From contig NZ_JAGGPL010000004.1 of the NCBI RefSeq assembly GCF_018613805.1, positions 98,995 through 162,994 of the forward strand: DNA of 64,000 bases, read 5' to 3'. This stretch comes from Arthrobacter sp. ISL-48. GTDB taxonomy: Bacteria; Actinomycetota; Actinomycetes; Actinomycetales; Micrococcaceae. The notes beneath the pieces are model-generated. The model was not told the DNA's origin. It worked only from the letters and a program-made list of their open reading frames with translations, and ran no database searches. Below are positions 8,241 through 18,466 of the stretch, piece after piece. Numbering within the stretch: position 1 is the first letter of the stretch; each line of letters begins with the position of its first letter. Position numbers and translations under genes: made by a program.

Positions 8241-10280
8241 TTATTTCCTCAGTGAAGCCGCGATCTGTGCCATGACGGTGTTGTCTGCGAGGGTGGTGGC
8301 GTCGCCGGGTTCGCGGCCTTCGGCGACGTCTTTGAGGAGGCGGCGCATGATTTTGCCGGAGCGGGTTTTGGGTAGTTCGGGGACGATGAGGATGGTTTTG
8401 GGTTTGGCGATGGGGCCGATTTCCTTGCCGACGTGGTTGCGGAGTTCCTGGATAATCGTGTCGCCGGAGTCCACGGCGTCTCCGCGGAGGATCACGAACG
8501 CGACGACGGCCTGGCCGGTGGTTTCGTCCGCGGCGCCGACGACGGCGGCCTCGGCCACTGCCGGGTGGGAGACGAGTGCGGATTCGATTTCGGTGGTGGA
8601 GAGCCGGTGGCCGGAGATGTTCATGACGTCATCGACCCGGCCCAGGAGCCAGATGTCCCCGTCCTCGTCTTTCTTGGCCCCGTCCCCTGCGAAGTACATG
8701 GTTTCGAAACGTGACCAGTAGGTGACCTTGAAGCGTTCGGGGTCGCCCCAGATCCCGCGGAGCATCGCGGGCCAGGGTTCGCGGATCACGAGGAACCCGC
8801 CATGGCCGTTGGGCACGGATTCGCCGTTTTCGTCGACGACGTCCGCGGCGATGCCTGGCAGCGGGACTTGCGCGGAGCCGGGTTTGGTGGCGGTGACGCC
8901 CGGCAGGGGGGCGATCATCTGGGCGCCGGTTTCGGTCTGCCACCAGGTATCCACGATCGGGGCGGGGTTCTCTTTGCGTTCGCCGTTCTTGCCGGCGTTG
9001 GCTCCGATGACCTCGCGGTACCACATCCAGGCTTCGGGGTTGATGGATTCGCCCACGGAGCCGAGCACCCGGATCGAGGAGAGGTCGTATTTGGCCGGGA
9101 TCTCCTTGCCCCATTTCATGAAGGTCCGGATCGCGGTGGGGGCGGTGTAGAGGATGGAAACCTTGTACTTTTCGATGATCTCCCACCAGCGGCCCTGGTG
9201 CGGGGAGTCCGGGGTTCCTTCATACATGACCTGGGTGGCGCCGTTGATCAGAGGCGCGTAGGCGACGTAGGAGTGGCCGGTGACCCAGCCGACGTCGGCC
9301 GTGCACCAATACACGTCCGTCTCCTGGTGCAGATCAAAGACTGCCTTGTGCGTGTAGGCCGTCTGGGTGAGGTAACCGCCGGTGGTGTGCAGGATGCCTT
9401 TGGGTTTGCCCGTGGTACCGGAAGTGTAGAGGATGAACAAAGGGTGCTCGGAGTCATGCCCGGCGGCTTTGTGGCGGGTGGAGGCCGCGTCGACCGTGTC
9501 AGCCCACCAATGATCCCGCCCTTCACGCCAGTCCACGTCCTGGCCGTTGCGTTTGACCACCACCACGTTCTGCACGCTGTGCCCGTCCCTGGACAATGCC
9601 TCATCGACAGCGGACTTCAGGGCGCTGGGCTTGCCCCGCCGGTACGTGCCGTCAGCGGTGACCACCAGTTTGGCTTCGGCGTCCTCGATCCGGGACCGCA
9701 GGGCATCTGCGGAGAACCCGCCGAACACCACCGAATGCACCGCACCGATCCGGGCGCAGGCCAGCAGCGTGATGACGGCCTCCGGAATCATCGGCAGGTA
9801 CACCGCCACCCGGTCACCCTTGGAGACCCCCAGGGACTCGAACGCGTTCGCGGCTTTCTTCACCTCGTCGGTGAGCTGGGCGTACGTGTAAGTGCGGGTG
9901 TCTCCGGGTTCACCCTCGAAATAGATCGCCACCCGGTCTCCGAGCCCGTTCTCAACGTGCCGGTCCAAAGCGTTGTACGCGGCGTTCAGCTCACCCCCGA
10001 CAAACCACTTCGCGAACGGCGGACTGGACCAATCCAGCGCCTGGGTGAAGTCCTTGGACCAGGTCAGCAGCTCCCGGGCCTGCCTGGCCCAAAAAGCCGG
10101 CCGGTCCGCGTCCGCCTCCCCATAATCAGCCGCGGTAACCACCGCCTTCGCAGCGAACTCCGGGGCGGGAGCGAACCTCCGCTTCTCGTGCAGCAGATTC
10201 TCAAAGGCATCGCCCTGAGGAATTCCTGGACCGGTGCCTGAGGCAGCGGTGGACGTGGAGCTGGGGGTTTCGTGGGACAT
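8241..10280 (-). CDS. acs: Acetyl-CoA synthetase (AMP-forming)
   Basis: Makes acetyl-CoA from acetate, ATP and CoA in the cytoplasm. The ATG at 10280 (679 residues) has GAGG eight bases upstream; an in-frame ATG at 10295 lacks a good site. Family motifs are complete: the P-loop-like [11 protein letters not shown], the acyl-adenylate motif [30 protein letters not shown], and the C-terminal [10 protein letters not shown], whose lysine is the usual acetylation site controlling activity. Length matches the family. A CRP-like site lies upstream. Confidence 0.97.
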   Translation of the reverse strand: MSHETPSSTSTAASGTGPGIPQGDAFENLLHEKRRFAPAPEFAAKAVVTAADYGEADADRPAFWARQARELLTWSKDFTQALDWSSPPFAKWFVGGELNAAYNALDRHVENGLGDRVAIYFEGEPGDTRTYTYAQLTDEVKKAANAFESLGVSKGDRVAVYLPMIPEAVITLLACARIGAVHSVVFGGFSADALRSRIEDAEAKLVVTADGTYRRGKPSALKSAVDEALSRDGHSVQNVVVVKRNGQDVDWREGRDHWWADTVDAASTRHKAAGHDSEHPLFILYTSGTTGKPKGILHTTGGYLTQTAYTHKAVFDLHQETDVYWCTADVGWVTGHSYVAYAPLINGATQVMYEGTPDSPHQGRWWEIIEKYKVSILYTAPTAIRTFMKWGKEIPAKYDLSSIRVLGSVGESINPEAWMWYREVIGANAGKNGERKENPAPIVDTWWQTETGAQMIAPLPGVTATKPGSAQVPLPGIAADVVDENGESVPNGHGGFLVIREPWPAMLRGIWGDPERFKVTYWSRFETMYFAGDGAKKDEDGDIWLLGRVDDVMNISGHRLSTTEIESALVSHPAVAEAAVVGAADETTGQAVVAFVILRGDAVDSGDTIIQELRNHVGKEIGPIAKPKTILIVPELPKTRSGKIMRRLLKDVAEGREPGDATTLADNTVMAQIAASLRK

Positions 10281-10403
10281 GGTGAACCTCGTCATTCATC
10301 GATCTTTTCTGCGCGGGCGTCCGTCGCCATCGTTACCCCTGGCGCCTGCGCGCCGGTGGGCAACAGCCGGTCACGGACGTCCGCAAAAGCTGTTCCGGAA
10401 CCA

Positions 10404-10444
10404 ACACTAATGCTTGACTCCATGGCTGTGTGTGCGCAGTCACA
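10404..10444 (-). promoter_or_regulatory. Candidate CRP/GlxR-type site and -10 box for acs
   Basis: TGTGTGCGCAGTCACA at 10429-10444 matches the TGTGA-N6-TCACA pattern with one change. On the minus strand a TAGTGT box lies at 10404-10409. The site would then be centred near -40, as at class II activated promoters. The match is suggestive only. Confidence 0.4.
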
Positions 10445-10690
10445 CGGGAGCCCACAAACGGCATTCATTAAGCGGTGAATGGTCGCCGGAACAGACGGGT
10501 GGGCCATGGCTCGCCGCAGCCCCGCTAGTGATCGGGCATGCCGTTGACTAGGCTGAGATTGACTTGTGACCTTCTACGGAGCCGTTCGGCCAGGTGCACC
10601 GTGCACCTGTGTCCGGCCGGCGCCGCCGTTCCGGACGGCACAGTTTTTGGGCCGAAACCGGCCCGGTGCCGCCACGCTAAGGAGAACAGA

Positions 10691-12073
10691 ATGAACCAGC
10701 AGAGCTTCGGCCGGAAACTCGGCCAGAAACTAGGCCGCGGAACAGAGGCCGGTCCTGGCGCTACATCCGGTGGCGGTGCCGCGTCCGGTGAGCCGCGTGC
10801 GGCAGGCGCCAGGCCAGGCACCACCAACCAGGCCGTCCTGGGCCGTTTTACCGTCCGGGACCTGACGGTATTTGCCGCCACCCTCATTCTTTTCGTCGCC
10901 TCGCTGCTGCCAATTTTCGGCGCCCGATTCAACCTCTGGAACGCGGGCAGCCTGTTCTTCCTGGGACTGGGAATCGTCCTGCCGGTCATCGTCAGCGCGC
11001 TCTTCGCCGCCCGCAGGCTCTCCCCTTCAACGAGGATCCGAATCGGCTCGCTGTCCATTGACCAGTTCGCGTCCGTGGCGGCTTCCTTCGCGGTAGCCTT
11101 CTTCTTTCTCACCGTTGCCAACGCGTATGTCCTCAGCTTGTTGGTGGGCCTGATCGGTTCCCTGGTGTTGTTTGCCGCCACCGTGCTGGGCAGGTTCATT
11201 CCGTTTTTTGCTGGCGACTTCCTGGGCCGTGACGAATCGCCGGCCCACATTGTGGCCCGGGAATCCGCTGTCCCGTTGCCGAAACCCCATACCCCAAAGG
11301 TGCCCAAGCCTGCAGCAGACCCCGCCGCGGCGTCCCGCCCCGGCACGCCCGCTGCTCCTTCAGCTCCCAGCGCAGGGGCTACCCGCACCGGGTCCTCCGT
11401 CTTGCACACGGGACCTTTTGCGGTAACAACGCCCGGCTCCTCGGCTGCCCCAGCCGCGTCCACTCCTGCCGCATCGTCCACGCCCGCCGCATCGTCAGCG
11501 GCTGCCGAAGAACCCGCAGCCGCTGCCCCAGCCTCTGCCGAAGAACCCGCAGGCGCCGCCCCAGCCTCTGCCGGAGTCTCGTCGGCACCCGAAGCGGCTG
11601 AGTGGACCACGGCCGGCGACCCGGCCCCCGCAAGCCAGGCAGCCGACGTCGTGCCTCCCGCCTCGTCCGCCTCCGCCTCAGAAGAGACCCAGGTCAGCGC
11701 GCTTCCGACGGCGGCAGGCAGCACAGTGCCTGCCGCCGCGGGCACCCCTGCCCAGGAGCGGGCAGCTGCCTCCGAGCCGGTCGCCGCCACGGCAGTGCAC
11801 CAGCAGGTGCGGAGCCAGGAACCCATCGGAGCCACCGTGGATCCGGCAAGCCGCCCGGAGGAGTCCGACGAACAGCCGGTCCATGAGGCCTTCTGGTTCG
11901 CGGTCGCTCAGCACCGGACCGCCGTTGACCCACAGACAGGCGCGCCGGCCTTTGTCATCGAACCGGGCGGCTGGGTGCTGGCGCTTGAGGACCGCGGATA
12001 CGAGTTCCTGGTCCAGCACACCGACGGCCGGGTGGGCGTGCTGCGCGACCTCAGCAATATCGAGCGCGGCTAG
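10691..12073 (+). CDS. Membrane protein with long Ala/Pro-rich linker and conserved C-terminal domain
   Basis: Function not recognised. The ATG at 10691 has AAGGAG upstream and gives 460 residues. A basic Gly/Ala-rich N-terminus (about 1-50) leads into four hydrophobic segments (about 55-175). Residues 190-400 are almost entirely Ala, Pro, Ser, Glu and Thr, including an 11-residue unit EEPA(A/G)AAPASA repeated in tandem. The last 70 residues form a compact domain ([44 protein letters not shown]) that could be a small beta-rich module. The linker would let it reach away from the membrane. It lies eight bases before nth. Confidence 0.8.
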   Translation: MNQQSFGRKLGQKLGRGTEAGPGATSGGGAASGEPRAAGARPGTTNQAVLGRFTVRDLTVFAATLILFVASLLPIFGARFNLWNAGSLFFLGLGIVLPVIVSALFAARRLSPSTRIRIGSLSIDQFASVAASFAVAFFFLTVANAYVLSLLVGLIGSLVLFAATVLGRFIPFFAGDFLGRDESPAHIVARESAVPLPKPHTPKVPKPAADPAAASRPGTPAAPSAPSAGATRTGSSVLHTGPFAVTTPGSSAAPAASTPAASSTPAASSAAAEEPAAAAPASAEEPAGAAPASAGVSSAPEAAEWTTAGDPAPASQAADVVPPASSASASEETQVSALPTAAGSTVPAAAGTPAQERAAASEPVAATAVHQQVRSQEPIGATVDPASRPEESDEQPVHEAFWFAVAQHRTAVDPQTGAPAFVIEPGGWVLALEDRGYEFLVQHTDGRVGVLRDLSNIERG

Positions 12074-12081
12074 CAGGACCT

Positions 12082-12915
12082 GTGGCCGCCTCCCGGACGT
12101 CCACAGCCGGTACAGTTGCCGGCCCCAGAGTGTCGTCGGAATCCTTGCTGGCACTGAAGCGGCGGGCACGGCGCATCAATAAGGCCCTCGCCGAGAAGTA
12201 CCCCTACGCCCATGCCGAGCTCGATTTCCGGAGCCCCCTCGAGCTGCTGGTGGCAACTGTACTTTCTGCGCAGACTACCGACGTCACGGTCAACCAGATC
12301 ACTCCGCTGGTTTTTGCCCGCTACCCGGACGCCCGCAGCCTGGCTGAGGCCGATCCTGCCGAGCTGGAAGCGATCATCAAGCCCACGGGATTCTTCCGCG
12401 CCAAAACCAGGAGCCTCATTGCCTTGGGCACCCGCCTGGTGGACGAATACAACGGTGTGGTTCCGGGGCGGCTTGAGGATCTGGTGACGTTGCCGGGAGT
12501 GGGGCGCAAGACCGCCAATGTGGTGCTGGGCAACGCCTTCGGCATCCCGGGAATCACGGTTGACACCCATTTCGGCCGGTTGGCGCGCCGCTTTGGCTGG
12601 ACCTTGTCCGAGGACCCGGTCCAGGTTGAATTCGACGTCGCTGAGCTGTTTGAGCCCAAGGACTGGACCATGCTGTCCCACCGTGTGGTGTTCCACGGAC
12701 GCAGGGTATGCCATTCACGGAAGCCGGCATGCGGGGCCTGTCCTGTGGCCAACTGGTGTCCCAGCTACGGCCTGGGCGAGAGGGACCCCATCAAGGCCGC
12801 CGCACTGCTCAAATACGAACTTGCTCCCGGCAACGAGCCGCTCCTGGAGCAGCTGCTTGCCGAAACGCACCGGGCTGCGGAAATTCGGATGGAATCCCAA
12901 AAGAGGGTTCCGTGA
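12082..12915 (+). CDS. nth: Endonuclease III (base excision repair)
   Basis: DNA glycosylase/AP lyase for oxidised pyrimidines. The helix-hairpin-helix [18 protein letters not shown] carries the catalytic lysine (Lys143 from the GTG start) and Asp161 follows in VDTHFGRL. The C-terminal iron-sulphur motif is complete: C-x6-C-x2-C-x5-C in [17 protein letters not shown]. The GTG at 12082, after AGGACC, gives 277 residues, slightly longer than the family because of an N-terminal extension. The NUDIX gene overlaps by 4 bases, so the two are translationally coupled. Confidence 0.96.
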   Translation: MAASRTSTAGTVAGPRVSSESLLALKRRARRINKALAEKYPYAHAELDFRSPLELLVATVLSAQTTDVTVNQITPLVFARYPDARSLAEADPAELEAIIKPTGFFRAKTRSLIALGTRLVDEYNGVVPGRLEDLVTLPGVGRKTANVVLGNAFGIPGITVDTHFGRLARRFGWTLSEDPVQVEFDVAELFEPKDWTMLSHRVVFHGRRVCHSRKPACGACPVANWCPSYGLGERDPIKAAALLKYELAPGNEPLLEQLLAETHRAAEIRMESQKRVP

Positions 12916-13589
12916 GCGCACGCCAGGACCTGATCGATCTGGCGCACAGGACAGAATCCGGGGACTCCACAAAGCCCGATACCTTGTGGGCCGGGCTCAC
13001 CGTGGATGAGAGCATCGCACGCCGGGCGGCCGTGCTCATGCTCTTTGGCGTGCTGGATGACGTTCCCGCCTCGTCAGGCAAGGCCCTGGCGCCGGCAGAC
13101 CTGGACGTCCTGCTGCTGGAACGCGCGCACACCCTGGGCTCCCACCCCGGCCAGGTGGCGTTTCCCGGCGGCGGCATCGACCTTGAGGAATCCCCAGTGG
13201 CCGCGGCGCTCCGTGAGGCCGAGGAGGAAACCGGGCTTGATTCGGCCGGAGTGGAAGTGCTGGGCGCCCTCCAGGAACTTGGACTGGCCCACAGCAACTT
13301 CCTGGTTACTCCCGTGCTCGCGTGGTGGGCGTCGCCGTCGCCGGTGCGGGTGGTGGACTACGGGGAGTCCGCGCAGGTATTCCGCATTCCGGTCCGTGAC
13401 CTGCTGGACCCTGACAACCGAGTGACGGCCACCATCAGCCGCGCCGGCCGGACGTTCAACAGCCCGGCTTTCACGGTCAACGGCGTTCTCGTCTGGGGAT
13501 TCACCGGGATAGTGCTTGACGGTCTCTTCGAGCAGCTGGGCTGGGCCGTGCCCTGGGACCGCCACCGTCTGCACCCGGTCGCCGTCTAG
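12912..13589 (+). CDS. NUDIX hydrolase, CoA pyrophosphatase-like
   Basis: A 225-residue hydrolase of nucleoside diphosphate derivatives. The NUDIX box is complete ([20 protein letters not shown] then TGL). The preceding [14 protein letters not shown] is typical of the NudL/CoA pyrophosphatase branch, so CoA or a related coenzyme is the likely substrate. The start is the GTG at 12912, overlapping the nth stop as GTGA; longer readings run back through nth. Pairing with nth suggests nucleotide-pool and DNA-damage housekeeping, though the link is only by position. Confidence 0.9.
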   Translation: MSARQDLIDLAHRTESGDSTKPDTLWAGLTVDESIARRAAVLMLFGVLDDVPASSGKALAPADLDVLLLERAHTLGSHPGQVAFPGGGIDLEESPVAAALREAEEETGLDSAGVEVLGALQELGLAHSNFLVTPVLAWWASPSPVRVVDYGESAQVFRIPVRDLLDPDNRVTATISRAGRTFNSPAFTVNGVLVWGFTGIVLDGLFEQLGWAVPWDRHRLHPVAV

Positions 13590-13670
13590 TCCGTTTGGCG
13601 CTCCAGCCGGCTGACTGCAAGCGTTGGGCCTGGAACGTTTGGGCTGCCGCAAGGGTCAGGCCGGTTTTCC

Positions 13671-13859
13671 CTACCCTTGGTTCCTAAGATCCACCACTAT
13701 CCCGGTAGCGGCATTTTCGCGTACTGCATTGATCCCTTCAATCAGCGCGCCGATGTGTTTGAAGTTTGGCGAAACCGCCACAATATTCCCCTCCGCGTCT
13801 GTGAGCCGGAGCCTGTAGGACTCGTCGCCAACACGGTGAATTTCGAACCTGCCCGCCAT
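13671..13859 (-). CDS. Small DUF1508 (YegP-like) protein
   Basis: A 62-residue protein matching one DUF1508 repeat: FEIHRVGDESYRLRLTDAEG, then SPNFKHIGALIEGINAVREN. GGGGAGGT precedes the ATG, which supports real translation. E. coli YegP has two such repeats; this one has a single copy, as in many actinobacteria. The function of the family is unknown. Confidence 0.85.
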   Translation of the reverse strand: MAGRFEIHRVGDESYRLRLTDAEGNIVAVSPNFKHIGALIEGINAVRENAATGIVVDLRNQG

Positions 13860-14159
13860 ATGCCGGACCTCCCCTGGTCATGCTTCTTTGCAATAGCCGC
13901 TGGACCGTTCTGCTACAGTCGCGTCTTGACTGTAACGCCGGCCACGTGTCCCGGGCGAGCTACTGCCGGGTACGTTACCTTTCTCGGGCAGATTGGGTCT
14001 TGCCTGGCGGTGTGACTGGAACCGGGCTGGGAAACTCGATATGGTCCCTGGCCGTCGGGCCGTAGCTGCCGGCGGGCTGTCCCACATCACCGCTCATGTC
14101 GCCCGTTTCCCTCGCGGTGCACACGGCGGCAAGGGCATCACCTGCACGACCCGGAGCCG
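13860..14159. other. 300-base gene-free region with an inverted repeat
   Basis: No coding signal is convincing here. TACAGTC and GACTGTA at 13914-13920 and 13928-13934 form an inverted repeat with a 7-base centre, about 55 bases upstream of the DUF1508 gene, and could be an operator or part of its promoter. The rest shows nothing I can name. Confidence 0.4.
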
Positions 14160-15875
14160 CTATTTGGCGTGGTCATAGGAATCGACCACGGCCACACTCA
14201 CGGGGAACTCGACGGGGATGGGGCCGAACAACAGCTCCTTGGCGGCGTTGGCGGCGTCCTCGATTGCCCGGATACACTCCTCAACGCCTGCCTCAGGAGC
14301 GTGGACCATCACCTCATCGTGGAGGAAGAACACCAGTTCCGCATGAACGGAACCGTCCGTGCGCATGGCGCGCAGCCGCCGTCGTAATTCTGCCAGCCAG
14401 CAGGCTGCCCAGTCCGCTGCTGACCCCTGGACCACGAAGTTGCGGGTGAAGCGGCCGCGGGAGCGGGCGATCGAATCGGCACGCCGCTGCTCCTCCGCCG
14501 TTGCGGACTGCTGGCTCTGGAACCACCGTTCGGATGGCGGCGGGCTGCTGCGGCCCAGACGGGTTGTCACCGTGCCTCCCGCCTCGCCGTCGCGCGCTGC
14601 CTGCTCCACAAAGCCCACGGCGCGGGGATAGGTCCGTGCCAGCTGCGGCATCAGGCGGCCGGATTCGCCGGTGGTCGCGCCGTAGATTGCGCCGAGCAGT
14701 GCCACTTTTGCCTTGGCACGGTCGCCGCCGAAGCCCTGTGCGGCGATGCCTGCGTACAGGTCCTTGTCCCTCGCGGCCTCGGCCATCGTGGAGTCCTGCG
14801 CCAGTGCCACGAGGACACGGGGTTCCAGCTGAGAGGCGTCCGCAACGATCAGCTTGTGTCCTGGATCGGCGTGCACGGCACCACGGATCTGGCGGGGGAT
14901 CTGCAACGCGCCGCCGCCACGGGAGGCCCAGCGGCCGGAGACGACGCCGCCCACCACATATTCGGGCTGGAACCGGCCGTTGTTGACCCACGCGTCCAGC
15001 CAGGCCCAGCCGTTGGCAGTATGAAGGCGGGAGAGTTTCTTGTAGGCAAGGAGTGGTTCGATGGCGGGGTGGCTTGATTCTTTGAGCTCCCACTGCCGGG
15101 TGCTCTTTACTTCGATGCCGTTGCGGTGCAGGGCGCGCATCAGTTCCTGCGGCGAATCAGGGTTCAGAGCGGGGGAGTCGAGCAGCCGGCGGAGTTCAGT
15201 GTTGAGCGCCTCAAGCTTCGCCGGCCGGTGGCCCAGGGGCGGCCGTGGACCCAGGTAGTCGGCCAGGATCTGTTCGTGCAGGTCCTCCCGCCAAGGGACG
15301 CCCACGTGTTGCATCTCCGCCGCGATCATGGCGCTGGCTGATTCCGCGGCGAGGAGCAGCTGAAGCCGGTTCCGCCGGTTTTCGCCGGGGCTGACTGAGG
15401 CGAGGGCCGTCTGCTGGGCGGCGTATTCGGTACGCAGTTCCTGCACGGTGTGCCGAGGCGCGGCGCGGTGGCCCAGATCATCAAAGAGGGCCCCCTGCTC
15501 GGCTGGCGGGGGAGGGGGCTGGAGCAGGCGGGGCGGCTGCTGGGGATCGTCCAGCGTGATCTTTTCTGCGTTATGCGCGTATTCGGTGTGGGCTGTGAAC
15601 TGCGAATACGCCAGGATGTTGGCGCACAGGCTCAGGTCATAACAGCGGTCCAGATCCACACCTGAGGCCAGCAGCGCCGGGTACCAGTCCTGCGTACGGT
15701 GCCAGATCCAGCGCGGCGGCCCGCCCTGCGGCCGGTGTTCGAGCTGGCGTACGACGGCGGCGAGCTCGCCTGCGCTGACCAGGCGGGGCTCCGGGTTGTT
15801 CGGATGCGGATCGCCGGCCTGGGTGACTTGCTGGAGGGCAGCACCGTGGGGGTGGGCAGCGAGCAGCAGGTACAT
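14160..15875 (-). CDS. Family A DNA polymerase with degenerate 3'-5' exonuclease domain
   Basis: A 571-residue protein of the bifunctional 3'-5' exonuclease/DNA polymerase type. The C-terminal half carries polymerase motif A (VADASQLEPRVLVALAQD, normally DYSQIELR), motif B (RAKAKVALLGAIYG) and motif C (FFLHDEVMVHAP), so the catalytic aspartates are kept. The N-terminal 200 residues lie where the exonuclease should be but lack a clear DxE pair; it begins MYLLLAAHPHG. There is no 5'-3' exonuclease domain, so this is not PolA. The ATG at 15875 follows GGAG; upstream extension to 16013 is unlikely. It is probably an accessory polymerase. Confidence 0.85.
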   Translation of the reverse strand: MYLLLAAHPHGAALQQVTQAGDPHPNNPEPRLVSAGELAAVVRQLEHRPQGGPPRWIWHRTQDWYPALLASGVDLDRCYDLSLCANILAYSQFTAHTEYAHNAEKITLDDPQQPPRLLQPPPPPAEQGALFDDLGHRAAPRHTVQELRTEYAAQQTALASVSPGENRRNRLQLLLAAESASAMIAAEMQHVGVPWREDLHEQILADYLGPRPPLGHRPAKLEALNTELRRLLDSPALNPDSPQELMRALHRNGIEVKSTRQWELKESSHPAIEPLLAYKKLSRLHTANGWAWLDAWVNNGRFQPEYVVGGVVSGRWASRGGGALQIPRQIRGAVHADPGHKLIVADASQLEPRVLVALAQDSTMAEAARDKDLYAGIAAQGFGGDRAKAKVALLGAIYGATTGESGRLMPQLARTYPRAVGFVEQAARDGEAGGTVTTRLGRSSPPPSERWFQSQQSATAEEQRRADSIARSRGRFTRNFVVQGSAADWAACWLAELRRRLRAMRTDGSVHAELVFFLHDEVMVHAPEAGVEECIRAIEDAANAAKELLFGPIPVEFPVSVAVVDSYDHAK

Positions 15876-16001
15876 GGCTCCAATTCTGCCCTGTGCAAGA
15901 GGTGCCTCTGACCCGGCCTCCACACAGGTGCGGCCCCACGTTTGTCCACATAGGGTGGGCTGCCCCTGTCCCCTGACTGTGGCCGGGGGGAAAGTGGCTC
16001 C

Positions 16002-17222
16002 ATGAGCAGGCACCAGCTATCTCCGTCTCCCTTCGAACGGACTCCTACTGAACGGGGCACCTCACGTGGCGCGGTGCGTCATGGGTCGCCGGCCGGAGGG
16101 GTTACTCCCGGCGGGATGTTCTTGGCCCGAGGCCCGGATCCGACTGCGGAAGCGTGGCTGCCGGATGCGGCCGGCGAAGTTCTGCTCGTCACCGGGTTGC
16201 CCTTTCTCCATAGCGAAGTGGAACGGATTGTGGCTGCCGCCGGCGGGCAATTACGGGTGGTCGCAGATGTTTCTGACGCGGCAAGATATTGGGACTCGGC
16301 GGCTGCCGTCCTTGTGGGGAGCGATGTCCGTGAACTTCCGCCACGGCGGCGGGCGCCAGCGGTGCTGGTGGGGTTGAATGGGGAAGGCGACAGCCTCTGG
16401 CATCTGGCAGCGTCCCTCGGTGCGGAACGGGTGGCTGTCTTGCCTGACGCGGCCGGTTGGCTGGCGGAACATCTGAGCAGGTCGCGCTCGCCTGAGGCCG
16501 GTGGCCTGGTGCTCGGGGTGACTGGCGGATGCGGAGGCGCAGGAGCCACCACCGCCGCCATCTGGATCGCCCAGGCGGCCGCCGCCCTGGGTGCGAGCGT
16601 GCTGATGATTGACGGGGATCCCTGGGGTGGAGGGCTTGAACTGGCGCTCGCCGCAGAGGAGACGCCCGGGCTCCGCTGGCCAGACCTTTCAGAGGCCAGT
16701 GGAAGCATCGATCCGGAGCAGTTGTCCGATTCCCTGCCCAGCGCCGGAGGCTTCTCCTTCCTCTCCTGGCCCGGCAGCCGCGAGCGTCCCGCCCCGGTGG
16801 ATGCTGCCGCGAGCGGGGGCGTGCTGGATGCGGCCCGGCGCGGGTATGAGTTGGTGGTCGTGGATATCGGCCGCGGCAGCGAGCCGCTGCACACCTTCGC
16901 CTGGGACTGCGACCGTATCCTGGTGGTGGTTCCGGCCCAGCTGAAGGCGGCGGTGGCCTCGGCCCGCCTGGCGCAGGAACTGCCGCCTGTTGAGGCTGCG
17001 CTGCTGGTCAGGGGAAAGGCAGGCGCCGCCCTCGACCACGCGCTGATTTCAGACGCCGTGGGACTGCCTGTCCACGGAAGGGTCCCCGAGCTACGGGGCG
17101 TGGGTGCCGCCTCGGAGAACGGGCGGCTCCTGGAGCTGGGGAAACGGCGCAGTGTCAGGCACTTTGCGGCGTCGGTGCTGGACCTGCTCGACGGTGAAAT
17201 CCCGGTGGGTGAATTTCTGTGA
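16002..17222 (+). CDS. CpaE-like / Ssd-type protein of the helicase/secretion Tad cluster
   Basis: First gene of the Tad operon. The 406-residue protein has a response-regulator-like N-terminal half and a MinD/ParA-type NTPase half starting at about residue 167 (LVLGVTGGCGGAGATTAAIW). The deviant Walker A lacks the signature lysine (GGCGGAGATT instead of KGGxGKT), as in other CpaE/Ssd proteins. VLMIDGDPWGGGLELAL is the Walker A-prime region. Proteins of this branch are thought to place Tad machinery or to affect septum site selection. GGGGGAAAG precedes the ATG. The next gene overlaps by 4 bases. Confidence 0.87.
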   Translation: MSRHQLSPSPFERTPTERGTSRGAVRHGSPAGGVTPGGMFLARGPDPTAEAWLPDAAGEVLLVTGLPFLHSEVERIVAAAGGQLRVVADVSDAARYWDSAAAVLVGSDVRELPPRRRAPAVLVGLNGEGDSLWHLAASLGAERVAVLPDAAGWLAEHLSRSRSPEAGGLVLGVTGGCGGAGATTAAIWIAQAAAALGASVLMIDGDPWGGGLELALAAEETPGLRWPDLSEASGSIDPEQLSDSLPSAGGFSFLSWPGSRERPAPVDAAASGGVLDAARRGYELVVVDIGRGSEPLHTFAWDCDRILVVVPAQLKAAVASARLAQELPPVEAALLVRGKAGAALDHALISDAVGLPVHGRVPELRGVGAASENGRLLELGKRRSVRHFAASVLDLLDGEIPVGEFL

Positions 17223-18466
17223 GCGCCCGGCCCCCCATTCCGCCGTCGGCTCTGCTCCCGCCGTCGGTTGTGCGCCGGCGCCAAGCCCGCGTCCTGGATC
17301 CCCGGGTCCTTGATTCCAGGCTGCTGGAGACCGTCCGCGAATCAGTGATGGCCGACGCCGGACCGGTCACCCCGTCACGGGTGGCCGCTGCCGTCCAGGC
17401 GACCGGCAAAGTGCTGGGAACAGCCGGCTCCCTGGCCGCCGTGGAGCGGATCAGCGCCGAGCTGAACGGGCTGGGTCCCCTCCAGGAACTGACCCGCGAC
17501 GTGTCCGTGACTGACATCTTTGTCAACGCCCCGGACTCCGTGTGGGTTGACCGGGGTCAGGGAATTGAACGCAGCGCGGTGTCCTTCACCAGCGAAGCGC
17601 AGGTGCGGGCGCTGGCGTCACGGCTCGTCGCGGCGGGCGGCAGACGGCTCGACGACGGGTCTCCGTGCGTAGACGTCCGGCTCGTCGGCGGATACCGCGT
17701 GCACGCCGTGCTGCCGCCCATTTCAACCGCCGGCACGCTGCTCAGCGTCCGGATCCGGCGCGAGCAGGTGTTCACCATGGACGAGCTCCGGTCCGGCGGA
17801 ATGTTCGGCAGGCTTGTCCAGGACGTGCTTGAGCGCGTTGTGGAGTACCGGCTGAGCTTCCTCATCAGCGGGGCCACGGGTTCCGGCAAAACGACGCTGC
17901 TTTCCACGCTGCTGGGTCTGTGCTCTCCGGCGGAACGGCTGGTTTTGATTGAGGACGCCTCCGAGCTGAACCCTATCCACCCGCATATCGTGTCGCTGGA
18001 ATCCCGGCACGGAAACCTGGAAGGAGGCGGCGCGGTGGATCTGAACGAGTTGGTCCGTCAGGCGCTACGGATGCGGCCCGACAGGCTGGTGGTCGGCGAA
18101 TGCCGCGGCGCAGAGGTCCGGGAGCTCCTCACCGCCATGAACACCGGCCACACCGGCGGAGGGGGAACCATCCACGCTAACACCGCCACCGCCGTGCCGG
18201 CCCGTCTGACAGCCCTCGGAGCACTTGCCGGGCTCGGGCAGGATGCGGTCAGGCTTCAGGCGTCCAGCGCACTCGATGTCGTTATCCATGTGGAGAGGTC
18301 CGCCCAGGGCCGCCACATCGCCTGCATCGGCCTGGTGGACGACGGACCTGGCGGCCTTGCAGTGGTTCCCGCACTGGAGAGCCGAAGCGGTGCAATCACA
18401 CACGGACCTGCGTGGGCTCCGCTGGCTGCCCGGCTTGGACTCGACAGCGTGGAAGCCGCGGCATGA
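17219..18466 (+). CDS. tadA: TadA/CpaF-type secretion ATPase
   Basis: Hexameric motor ATPase that powers assembly of Flp/Tad-type pilus-like fibres at the inner face of the membrane. The 415-residue product shows Walker A GATGSGKTT (about residues 219-227), the Asp box LIEDASELNP, Walker B RPDRLVVGECRGAE and the His box TGHTGGGGTIHANT. The GTG start overlaps the CpaE-like stop as GTGA. It belongs to the actinobacterial helicase/secretion-neighbourhood ATPases. Confidence 0.94.
   Translation: MSARPPIPPSALLPPSVVRRRQARVLDPRVLDSRLLETVRESVMADAGPVTPSRVAAAVQATGKVLGTAGSLAAVERISAELNGLGPLQELTRDVSVTDIFVNAPDSVWVDRGQGIERSAVSFTSEAQVRALASRLVAAGGRRLDDGSPCVDVRLVGGYRVHAVLPPISTAGTLLSVRIRREQVFTMDELRSGGMFGRLVQDVLERVVEYRLSFLISGATGSGKTTLLSTLLGLCSPAERLVLIEDASELNPIHPHIVSLESRHGNLEGGGAVDLNELVRQALRMRPDRLVVGECRGAEVRELLTAMNTGHTGGGGTIHANTATAVPARLTALGALAGLGQDAVRLQASSALDVVIHVERSAQGRHIACIGLVDDGPGGLAVVPALESRSGAITHGPAWAPLAARLGLDSVEAAA

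Noticed and set aside
8802..10241. Long plus-strand open frame opposite acs
   Set aside because: It is antisense to a complete acetyl-CoA synthetase with all motifs; its Gly/Val/Asp-rich product is typical of shadow translation.
10292..10507. Small minus-strand frame upstream of acs
   Set aside because: It coincides with the probable acs promoter and CRP-like site and has no convincing ribosome site or family.
10525..11835. Minus-strand frame opposite the linker-rich membrane protein
   Set aside because: The plus-strand gene has a good ribosome site and transmembrane segments; the antisense is an Ala-rich artefact of the repeats.
13650..13679. CAAGGGT/ACCCTTG inverted repeat after the NUDIX gene
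   Set aside because: Only seven pairs with a 16-base loop, overlapping the end of the DUF1508 gene; too weak to call a terminator.
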